From contig CM055745.1 of assembly GCA_029465975.1 (NCBI GenBank), positions 4,588,204 to 4,652,203 on the forward strand: a stretch of 64,000 nucleotides of DNA. Reading direction: 5' to 3'. Below are positions 35,001 through 42,950 of the stretch, in pieces. The position numbers were made by a program, and so were the translations under genes. Each line of letters starts with the position of its first letter. Position 1 is the stretch's first letter. The notes beneath the pieces were generated by a model. That model was not told where the DNA came from, did no database searches, and worked only from the letters and a program-made list of their open reading frames with translations. The stretch comes from Dallia pectoralis. Lineage: Eukaryota; Chordata; Actinopteri; Esociformes; Umbridae.

Positions 35001-38000
35001 ACCTGTGACATCTAGCTGTATCAGTTAACATATTACACACCTGTGACATCTAGCTGTATCAGTTAACATATTACACACCTGTGACATCTAGCTGTATCAG
35101 TTAACATATTACACACCTGTGGCATCTAGCTGTATCAGTTAACATATTACACACCTGTGACATCTAGCTGTATCAGTTAACATATTACACACCTGTGACA
35201 GTGACCTGCTCCTCCAGACTCTTCTCACTGCCGTGGAACTCCAGGAAAAGAGTTGGGGCCACGGGGTACGAGAGGGAGTTGAAGCGGTTGCAGGCGTCAA
35301 TCATCACATCATCCAGGAACTCTGGAAATAACAAACGGTTGAGTTTGTAGGAGGCCTAAAATGGTACAAAAACGGTAGAGAAACAACACAAGCCAGGTAC
35401 GTTTAGGGTAATAGCAAGTTAGCGGAACTGTGCCACCCACCGATCCGTGCGATGGGAACTCCAGCCTGTAGAATCTGTACGGTGCTATCCACTGCTGCCT
35501 GGACAGAGGGAAAGGTGCACACAGCAGAAACCATGGCCTCTGGCACACCGTAAAGACGTAAGGTGGTCTTAGTGATTAACCCCAACGTGCCCTCTGAACC
35601 CACAAACAGGTTGGTCAGATTGTACCCGGCAGAAGTCTTCCTGATGGAGAAACGGCCAGCGAAAATAGCTAGATTGCTAATAGCTAGGTTGCTAATGGCT
35701 AGGTTGCTAATGGCTAGGTTGCTAATGGCTAGGTTGCTAATGGCTAGGTTGCTAATAGCTAGGTTGCTAATGGCTAGGTTGCTAATGGCTAGGTTGCTAA
35801 TGGCTAGGTTGCTAATGGCTGCTAATGGCTAGGTTGCTAATGGCTAGGTTGCTAATGGCTAGGTTGCTAATGGCTAGGTTGCTAATGGCTAGGTTGCTAA
35901 TGGCTAGGTTGCTAATGGATAAACACTGGAAGAAAATGTTTGCCTGTCCCGTCTCAGTCATTCTAGTGTAACTACTTGTATTTCAACATGAATGTGTATG
36001 TTTGAATGGGTCACCTGGTATATTATGTATATAAACATGAATATGTATGTCTGGTGTCACCTGGTCCATTATCTATATAACCATGAATATGTATGTCTGG
36101 TGTCACCTGGTCCATTATGTATATAAACATGAATATGTCTGGTGTCACCTGGTATATTATGTATATAAACATGAATATGTATGTCTGAATGGGTCACCTG
36201 GTATATTATGCATATAAACATGAATATGTATGTCTGGAGTCACCTGGTCCATTATGTATATGAACATGAATATGTATGTCTGGTGTCACCTGGTCCGGCG
36301 CCCCCTCCCTGCTGTGTGAATGACGGTTCCATCTGCCAGAACCACCTCCAGGTTCAGCACATTCTCCCTCATGGTGCCGTATCGCACAGCGTTGGTGCCC
36401 GATGCGCTGGTGGCGGCCATGCCACATATAGACGCATCTGCACCAGGGTCTGTGAGGAGACGCACACAGTCAATCACCTCAGGTTGTACACAAACATGTT
36501 CAAAGACGCTAGCTGGAAGGACACATATGATTTTACCTGATCACCTAAGTTCCTAAAATGACAATCTTTCAGGTCACATGACTCACCCACAGGAAACCAC
36601 AGGCCTGTGTCTCTGAGGTATGAGTTCAGGCCTTTACGGGTTACACCGGGCTCCACTGTCACATCAAAGTCCTCCTGATGGACATCCAGCACCCTGTCCA
36701 TGTTCCTCAGACTGAAACACACCCCACCCTGACATGCACATGCCCCCGTCAGGTGTGTATAGTTTGGACACCAGCAGTGACAAAACGTTGAGCTCATTCG
36801 CTAAACCTATTAAGTCAGACGGTATAATCCAGCGTTGCAGACTGAGACATGGAGCATTTACCTGTTTCTCTTTGAAACCAGGGCTACCCCGGTACCACTT
36901 TTTCCAGACCGAGTACAAGTACGCGTGGCTAATAGTTGTGTACTTGCCGATGCCAAGTACCGATGCCAAGTACTTAATAAGGAAGTATTTCTCCCATGAA
37001 AATTACAAACAAGGCCCCTTCCTGGGTGTTCTTTTTGGCGACGTACTGCATACGAACCGTAGATCGCACGGACCCATGGCTGGTCTAGTTTTAACCGGTT
37101 GATCAGACCAAATACAGCAAGCTTTGAATGGTGAAAATCTTTTACTCCTATCTTGGAGCAGTTGCCTCTAGAGAGCTGCAGCAATATAGCCGATTCCTCT
37201 TTAAATACTGCATACAAACCGTACATCGCACATAGTCGCGACGGGTGTCGGTGGAAAGGGAAGATCAGCCAGAATATACGCAAGCTTCAAACGGTGAGAG
37301 TCAGATTTTCCTAGCTGAAATTGATATATTTTGAATGTTTTCCGATGCTTTAATGCACAGACTTGCTGCTGGTCTCAAATTAACCCTAAGGTCAGACAGA
37401 TTATAACTAGCGTTGAGCTGCGCAACTCGAATATTCCTAGCCGGAGCAGTGGCCCGTAGAACAAGCGTAGATCACAAGAGTAGCGAACTCTTAAACGGGT
37501 AGGTTGTAAAAAATCCTGCATGAGAACGGCGCCACCATGTTGCCATGAGGTGGTATTGGTTCATGGTACCAGAACATTTCTACAAGTATATGAGCACAGT
37601 ATCGGCCCGACACCGGATACAAAATACTGGATACTGATATCAGCGCATCTCCATTTGAATCAGTGGGATTCTCACCTCAACGGCCCCCACTCCTCCCTCC
37701 AGGCCAGTGCCAGTGCCAAATGGGATGATGGGAAGGCAGTGGTGGCGGCAGATCTTGGCGAGGGCACTGACCTCCTCCACACACCGTGGCCACACCACCA
37801 CATCTGGGGGGCAACATCTGGGGAAGGAAAATCACTTGTCGTGTTCAGGCCAAACCCAACAGGCAGAAGACCCTACTGTGTGTACGATACAAGAATGCGG
37901 ACGAAGTCACAGAGAAGTCACTGGAATAAAATGACCTCTTTTAAACGGCTGCATTTCAATTTCAGTTTCTGTGCTGAACTGAATGTCCCTACGCCACCGG

Positions 38001-40261
38001 AAAAAACGGAACTTAGCGGCACAAAAGAAGCAGAATGTACCAGGTGCAATAAATTAAATGATATCTATTGCATCAGCCAATGCCCGTGGTTTTCTATAAG
38101 TCACTCAGCAATGCTAGTAAGCTAACATTTCAATGCAATACAGTTTGGACAGTTATGAACTTTGTATTAGGCCGTATCATCCCCAAATGAAGCTGTCAGG
38201 TCTTCACCCCTTGTTTCCTGGTATTCTTTCATTCATGAACACACACCCAGGCTCAAAACTTTACAGTCTGACCACATAGTATGTTTTTGCCTGCACAGAA
38301 GTATACAAGTTCAGTACAAAGGTATTACCAATTCAAACAAGTGAATAACACAGAATACACGGTACCGACACTGTACAGTAGTACAGTAATGACACAGTAC
38401 AGTAGTACAGTAAAGACACAGTACAGTAAAGATACAGTACAGTAAAGACACAGACACAGTACAGTAAAGACACAGTACAGTAGCACAGTAATGACACAGT
38501 ACAGTAGTACAGTAAAGACACAGTACAGTAAAGACACAGTACAGTAAAGACACAGGACAGTAAAGACACAGTACAGTAATGACACAGTACAGTAGTACAG
38601 TAAAGACACAGTACAGTAAAGACACAGTACAGTAAAGACACAGTACAGTACTACAGTAAAGACACAGTACAGTAAAGACACAGTACAGTAAAGACACAGT
38701 ACAGTAAAGACACAGACACTGTACAGTAAAGACACAGACACTGTACAGTAAAGACAATGTACAGTACAGTGAAGACACAGACACTGTACAGTAGTACAGT
38801 AAAGACAATGTACAGTACAGTAAAGACACACAAAAGGGCCATACTCCTGAACAGGCGATATCCTGATCTCATACGTTCTGTAAACCATACATTTCACAAG
38901 GCAGTAAATCCCGATGTACCCGGATACAAAAACAACCTTGCCATCCTGCTCTACTGAAACAAATGAGACTTTGGAGCTAATCATGAATAGGAAGGTCCCT
39001 TTGAACTTCGATCTGGTTGCCATTTACTGCCCATAACAGGTATTTAAAAATATTGTGTTGGGCACTGGACATGTTCAGAAATATAATATGCACATGACAT
39101 TGTGCAAATTATACACGTGTGCCACGCTAAAAATCTAAATGTTCTCGTCACCCGTGGTTGAATCAACCGAATCATATTAAATTAGTTTTGTTAAGAAACG
39201 CAGCCGGGCTCACCTGTGTACAGACTCGTCTCTGCCATGTTGTTCTCTGACTGCCTCACTCAGGGACACTCCACCGTCACCACACACAGACCGAAAGGCA
39301 GGGATCGCCCTCTCCAGACCAGCTTTCTAACGCAGGGAAACAGCAAAATAACAGCATCATCACATCCATCACAAATCATATCATTTATCAGCGTAGCGCT
39401 CAGCATTTGCAACAAGCAATAACGCATTATCTTTCCTGTCACAAAAATAACAGAACAAACAAAAGATACGGTAGACGGCGGTGCCCTTCTTTCCAGAACC
39501 TTCCTGAGACAATCAGGAGAGGACAGCTTTTCAGGGCGTTGCCTAGTAGGGCTTGTCTCTGGGTAAGAACGGAAAGACGTAACAAAATTGTCTCGAGGTG
39601 ACACCTGTCGTAATCTTCAACTCTCCAGTTTCCGCTGTGGGGTAGTTGAGAGGACTCTAGGTCATACTTGCAAATTGGATTAACTTCAGGCACACACGTT
39701 TACTATAAACATGTAACATTTGCACGAGCATGCCTGCTGATCACACTGTGGCACAAATGATGGGCACATGTATATCAATTAATCTAATTCAGTGAAGACA
39801 TTTTGCACACAGAAATCTTGCTACCCTTCCCAAACAGATGGCAGTCAACTGCAGTGGAGTTTTTTTGGACGCAGCAATTGCAGAGGAATTGCAAGGTTCT
39901 TTGGTGTTATGGGCGTACCAAATGAAAATGGTAAAAATTATATTGAGAATTAAAAAGATGACACTGTTTTGCCAGTGGGAGCTGACATGTTTACTGAATA
40001 ATGTGATGCTTTAGACACATTTACATGAAATGTTTCTCCTTGCAAATACCAAAGCATAATAAATATAACGTCCATTAGGGTTCAATGCACATAAAAAAAA
40101 AAAAATCAAGAAACTTAAGCGGCTAAACACAACTACTGTACGAGAAGATATCAAAAAACAATAATACTCATGCTCACATTAAACTTGTTTTCTGTTATAA
40201 TAGTGCGAGACTGCACCAAACTAGCCAGCAGCCGTCGCGCCGGTCTCCAGGTGAAGGTCAT
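31837..40261 (-). CDS. ldhd: LDHD, mitochondrial D-lactate dehydrogenase (FAD-linked), complete in 11 coding exons
   Basis: The enzyme oxidises D-lactate (and other D-2-hydroxy acids) to the 2-keto acid in mitochondria, passing electrons through FAD. Coding exons from the 5' end: 40261-40178, 39326-39214, 37817-37676, 36728-36587, 36449-36290, 35640-35441, 35321-35193, 33468-33341, 32645-32555, 32355-32244, 32002-31837. Every junction is GT-AG and every phase fits, giving 488 residues. I recall about 484 for the shorter human isoform, and this model matches that isoform at the RGRRTRKTSAGYN junction. Seen: a basic, Arg-rich, acid-free N-terminus (MTFTWRPARRLLASLVQSRT) typical of mitochondrial import; the FAD PCMH motif PFGTGTGLEGG (98-108); VEPGVTRK (138-145); GMAATSASGTNAVRYGTM (170-187); the C-terminal GHVGDGNFH (401-409) and GTCTGEHGVGLGKR (441-454) with the metal and substrate histidines; and the end NPGKVL. 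No frameshift or missing core residue was seen. Confidence 0.96.
32040..32243. repeat. 42-bp and 64-bp tandem units in last LDHD intron, copying the exon 10 donor
   Basis: agaggttgaccagtaataca ggaagtagtcatacaaaagc recurs at 42-bp spacing. The last two units (64 bp) also contain cagtacctggccagt, i.e. the end of exon 10 with its donor. The extra copy puts a second identical donor at 32179, 64 bp into the intron. Confidence 0.93.
32244..32355 (-). CDS. ldhd: LDHD exon 10: GHVGDGNFH metal/substrate motif
   Basis: The acceptor is ctctctctag and the donor CTGGCCAG|gtactgtg. The exon encodes GPIAGHVGDGNFHCLMVLDP and then NDPDEVTRVHEFTERLA. The two histidines of GHVGDGNFH contribute to the metal and active site in this family. 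The exon end plus donor is copied once, 64 bp further into the intron. Confidence 0.95.
32555..32645 (-). CDS. ldhd: LDHD exon 9
   Basis: The acceptor is tgatcccacag and the donor CTCACAG|gtaacg. The exon encodes AYSTDVCVPLSHLPQIIVET and then KEDLVRNRLT. STDVCVPLS is a conserved substrate-domain motif. Confidence 0.94.
32846..33290. repeat. acaagcat / acatacaagcat array in LDHD intron
   Basis: Irregular tandem units of 8, 12 and 16 bp (caagcata, cataca). The array starts about 50 bp beyond the exon 8 donor. Confidence 0.93.
33341..33468 (-). CDS. ldhd: LDHD exon 8
   Basis: The acceptor is ctgtgtgtttag and the donor TGCAAG|gtgagccg. The exon encodes EITRDNSGSDFNWARDAETR, then GRLWKARHDAWYAALALRPG and CK. 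The segment LWKARHDAWYAALALRPGCK matches the human protein almost residue for residue. Confidence 0.95.
33600..35205. repeat. 38-bp minisatellite E, about 42 copies, each carrying the LDHD exon 7 donor
   Basis: The 38-bp unit is acacctgtgacatctagctg then tatcagttaacatattac. On the LDHD strand every unit reads tgtcacag|gtgtgt(aatatg), identical to the real exon 7 / intron 7 boundary at 35193. The first unit overlaps that boundary. A few shorter units lack 'tatt'. Confidence 0.96.
35193..35321 (-). CDS. ldhd: LDHD exon 7: substrate (cap) domain
   Basis: The acceptor is tgttatttccag. The donor is TGTCACAG|gtgtgtaat, which restores phase with exon 8. The exon encodes FLDDVMIDACNRFNSLSYPV, then APTLFLEFHG and SEKSLEEQVTVT. 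The first GT (after GAG CAG) was rejected as donor because it breaks the phase and drops the conserved TEE. The donor used by this model is also the edge of a 38-bp array that repeats it about 40 times. Confidence 0.93.
35441..35640 (-). CDS. ldhd: LDHD exon 6: end of FAD domain and linker
   Basis: The acceptor is tctccatcag and the donor ATCG|gtgggtgg. The exon encodes KTSAGYNLTNLFVGSEGTLG and then LITKTTLRLYGVPEAMVSAV, on to VPIARI. GSEGTLGLIT is a family signature. A 15-bp array begins within about 30 bp of the acceptor. Confidence 0.95.
35665..35925. repeat. 15-bp array gctaatggctaggtt
   Basis: About 17 copies with one 9-bp break at 35821, starting about 25 bp from the exon 6 acceptor in LDHD intron 5. 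Confidence 0.94.
35990..36289. repeat. 46-bp array carrying the LDHD exon 5 donor
   Basis: About six units of gtatgtctggtgtcacctgg then tccattatgtatataaacatgaata. On the LDHD strand most contain ggaccag|gtgacacc or a one-to-three base variant (taccag|gtgac), matching the exon 5 donor at 36290. Confidence 0.9.
36290..36449 (-). CDS. ldhd: LDHD exon 5: FAD-binding core
   Basis: The acceptor is gtctcctcacag and the donor GGACCAG|gtgacacc. The exon encodes DPGADASICGMAATSASG, then TNAVRYGTMRENVLNLEVVL, then ADGTVIHTAGRGRRT. The donor site and the last exon bases recur several times in the tandem repeat that follows in the intron (about 35990-36290). Confidence 0.95.
36587..36728 (-). CDS. ldhd: LDHD exon 4: FAD domain
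   Basis: The acceptor is gcatgtcag and the donor CTGTGG|gtgagtc. The exon encodes GGVCFSLRNMDRVLDVHQED and then FDVTVEPGVTRKGLNSYLRD, ending TGLWFPV. VEPGVTRK is strongly conserved in LDHD and GlcD proteins. The intron before exon 5 is short (137 bp). Confidence 0.95.
36880..37670. mobile_element. Possible degraded DNA-transposon sequence in LDHD intron 3
   Basis: Two diverged copies of an about 110-bp block start at 37044 (ctgcatacgaaccgtagatc) and 37209 (ctgcatacaaaccgtacatc). Near the exon 3 side lies cagtatcggcccgacaccgg ... ggatactgatatcagcgcat, a pattern I associate with ends of fish hAT copies. Ends and target duplication were not found. Confidence 0.3.
37676..37817 (-). CDS. ldhd: LDHD exon 3: start of FAD-binding PCMH domain
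   Basis: The acceptor is ttccttccccag and the donor GTTGAG|gtgaga, in phase 0. The exon encodes CCPPDVVVWPRCVEEVSALA and then KICRHHCLPIIPFGTGTGLE, ending GGVGAVE. PFGTGTGLEGG is the pyrophosphate-binding loop of the vanillyl-alcohol-oxidase type FAD fold. Confidence 0.95.
38375..38830. repeat. 16-bp array cagtacagtaaagaca
   Basis: About 25 copies with cagtagtacagtaatgacac interruptions, in LDHD intron 2. Confidence 0.93.
38831..39213. other. LDHD intron 2, unique part
   Basis: No feature recognised. Confidence 0.5.
39214..39326 (-). CDS. ldhd: LDHD exon 2
   Basis: The acceptor is ccctgcgttag and the donor CACAG|gtgagc. The exon encodes KAGLERAIPAFRSVCGDGG and then VSLSEAVREQHGRDESVH, plus two bases of Arg. 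The segment VREQHGRDESVHRC is the highly conserved family stretch just before the FAD domain. Confidence 0.94.
40178..40261 (-). CDS. ldhd: LDHD exon 1: start codon and mitochondrial targeting peptide
   Basis: The ATG is at 40261-40259 and 28 codons follow to the donor AAT|gtgagc. The exon is in phase 0, as the next exon requires. The peptide has four Arg, no acidic residue in the first 20, and hydrophobic and hydroxyl residues, as expected for a presequence. I chose this ATG because the only other nearby upstream ATG (in caatggtttga) hits a stop at once. It is not conserved enough to prove by homology from memory; promoter motifs behind it support it. Confidence 0.8.
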
Positions 40262-40420
40262 GTCCTCAGCGCCCGTGTGTCAAACCATTGAATCTTAATA
40301 AAAGCCTACTATAATGTGCTGTGTACACTGGTCACCTGTGATTATATTATGAACAATCTACTTCCGGGTCAGATGGCTAGAGGAGTGACGTGGCACATTA
40401 GCCCCGCCCACACAAGGAGC
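40262..40420 (-). promoter_or_regulatory. ldhd: Probable LDHD proximal promoter
   Basis: Behind the LDHD start lie an ETS/GABP core (acttccgg, 40360-40367), a CRE-like tgacgtgg (40386-40393) and a GC box (ccccgccc, 40402-40409), spaced as in a TATA-less housekeeping promoter. GABP-type sites are common in nuclear genes for mitochondrial proteins. The motifs are seen; promoter activity is inferred. Confidence 0.5.
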
Positions 40421-42225
40421 TACAATCAAGTTTGATTAAGTTTGATTAATTCAACCAAATATCCTTATATTGGCCGGTTCCTTCAGAACAACGCAACTAG
40501 GAAAAAACAATAATGCAAAAAGTACATAAAATGAAATATATAAACAATACATTGGACATGTTCCTTGCAAAAGATAGGTCTCAATAGAGCACTTACTTTG
40601 AAAAGGTTAACCAAAGTGTATGTTGTTTGCAGAAAAATAAACAAAAGCCACCACAGGGTTTCTTTGATTTTAGTCACAAAAGAATGAATGGTGACGCATT
40701 TATATATGCCAACACCAAGAAAGGAAAATAAGTTCAACATTGTTACACTAGATGGGAGTATGGCACCAAAGTGCTTTAAGCTCTTCTTTATTTAGTACTA
40801 AATACTCTCACATGCAATAGACACTAGAGGCCTTGTGACAAACCAATATAGGCAATATGCAGAATGTCATATGCTCACGGACTAAAGCTAGAAAAACATT
40901 TGTCATAAAAAATGACATAATGACTGACCAGCGGCTATTCTGTTTTACTTTTATGTAGCTTGTCATTGGAAAGCTAATTTTTTTGCACTTAATTTCCACA
41001 GCCGCAGGAAATGTAAAGAGAACATTTTACTGTGATGTATCCTTTTCCCTTGTTGAAATCAATCACACATCTGGCTGTGCCGCTAACAGATCATGTACTA
41101 TAGAACCTCTACCCTTCTGTCAATATGCTTTAGTGAATGGGAGCGATGGATTTCAATTTGGGTCAGTGGCTCGATTCGGGTCTCTTCAACCAGGACCCAC
41201 GGCAGACAAAATGCAACGCAATATCTAGAAAGAAAGAGAGTTTTATGAGTTACGTTCTGATGTCATCCTTATTCTAGGTTCCTGCGTATCTAAAAGAGGA
41301 CAAGCACTATTGTTCGGCTCCAACACCAGACCAGGCCTCCGCTGCCTGTGTCAAATGGGTTCACAATCCAGAGAAATGCCCCCGGGATGAAAAAATGATC
41401 TCTCTTTCCACATGCACTGCCGACCTCTGCACTCCAGCTTCAGTTTGTTTACGTGTTCCGTCCTCCTCCTTGGTCGGTCAAAACTGAGTTTCTGCTGGGT
41501 GATGCGTATTTGTGTAATGGCTACATTACAGGCGTCATCTGGTATCACTTTGACATCAGGCTGAAGTGAACATCATGTTTTTATTATTAATCGTCACTAA
41601 AGAATTCCCATTTGTAGATAATACTGTCTTGGATTTTCCGATACTTCATATCTAAACGAGGCTACTGTTGACCTAATGAGATGGGGCTTAGCAGGCCTCA
41701 GCTATAGGTCCTTATGCCTCACCTTATATTGAAATATGTGAGGAATGTTAACTACCTACTGTGTTATTATTTCTTCCACCTATAACTAGTTATACGCACA
41801 CTGGTTGCTGCTTTGCGTAATAGTTTCCTTCCTGTCTTGCAACATCCAGCACAGACGTTTCACAGTTGGGCGGCTTAGCTGCAAAATAGGGAGCCAGAAG
41901 TGACTTTAGCTAGACCACAGACTGTACCATTACTGTCAACAGAAAGTGTAATGGCAAACACTTCTGGGCCCGGATGACCGGCAAACAACAGGATTTAACA
42001 GTTTAAAACAATAAAACACAGTGAGTGCAAGGGAAAATTCATATTTATTCATATGTCATATGCAGGACAAATTGCACGAAAATATGTCTGCCCAAGTCAG
42101 TGAGTGAGCAGGAATGCTTTTGACGTCAGTAGCAGGACAGCGCACAGTGCAGATCACACTGAGGTGACTGCGCCAATAGTGCAGAGAGAGAGAGAGAGAG
42201 AGAGACGCACTCTGTACATGACGCA
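40421..42225. other. Divergent LDHD-SNRK intergenic region, left part
   Basis: Unique, moderately AT-rich. A GA microsatellite (about 42183-42204) lies next to the hAT insertion. No coding support for the short open frames. Confidence 0.5.
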
Positions 42226-42714
42226 CTCTCTACTAGTGACGGGCATTTCGACTCTTTTTAGTGAGCCGGCTCATTTGGATCGGTTCACCTAAAAGAGCCG
42301 GCTCATTTGGCTCATTCGGCTCTTTGTTCCGTATATATTTTTTTAAATCGGCATTTGTTGCAAATATTAATCCAATCACCCCAAATTATCTACCGGATAA
42401 TAATAACACGTGCTGGCATATCTAAAGCTGTAGAAAGTAACACTTTTGTTTATTTACCTTTCACTGAAAATTATGATTTTTATAGCAGTTTGCATGCATT
42501 AAAAATGAGTGCAACATCTCTTAATTGTATTGAAACATTGTAATATAAACAAACAGTAACACAGATACCCAATAAAACACAATAACAAAAAACTGAAGAA
42601 CACATGAACTAATCATGTTAAATAGTAAAGGAAACATTTAAGTGAACAAACACTAGTAATATCAGTTTTAACAAATAAACATAGCAAAAATGTAACTATT
42701 CACATGTCGGTTTA

Positions 42715-42950
42715 ACTAGCCTTCTTATCCAGTGTCACAGACACAGGTTGATCCTTCAGTTGTCTCACAGTAACAGCAACTTTCTGCTGTGGCAGCAGGA
42801 CTGTTGGATGTTTTGTTTTTAAGTGCCTGTTAATGTTATGAGCCAGAGCGAATTGACATGACACACACATACACACATACAAAAACGGCATACAGCTTTT
42901 TCTTTGTCTTTCATAAAATAGGTCCAAATATGCAATCTTTTATTAGCATC
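42715..42950 (-). pseudogene. Degenerate BED-finger exon of hAT transposase
   Basis: One - strand frame gives IWTYFMKDKEKAVCRFC. A second, shifted by one, continues with ALAHNINRHLKTKHPTVLL. Together these are the two halves of a BED finger, separated by a tgtgtgtatgtgtgtgtca stretch. I infer that a microsatellite-like expansion between the zinc ligands disrupted the frame. The frame ends at TAG 42717-42715. Not functional as it stands. Confidence 0.65.

Noticed and set aside
35203..35214. GT after GAG CAG (reading gtcact) as exon 7 donor
   Set aside because: It would lose VTVTEE and break the phase with exon 8. The gtgtgt donor at 35192 fits both.
39260..39693. Longer - strand frame upstream of LDHD exon 2 as an alternative LDHD start
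   Set aside because: The upstream peptide (MSPRDNFVTSFRSYPETS) is in a different frame from exon 2. The polypyrimidine tract and AG at 39327-39328 mark a real acceptor there.
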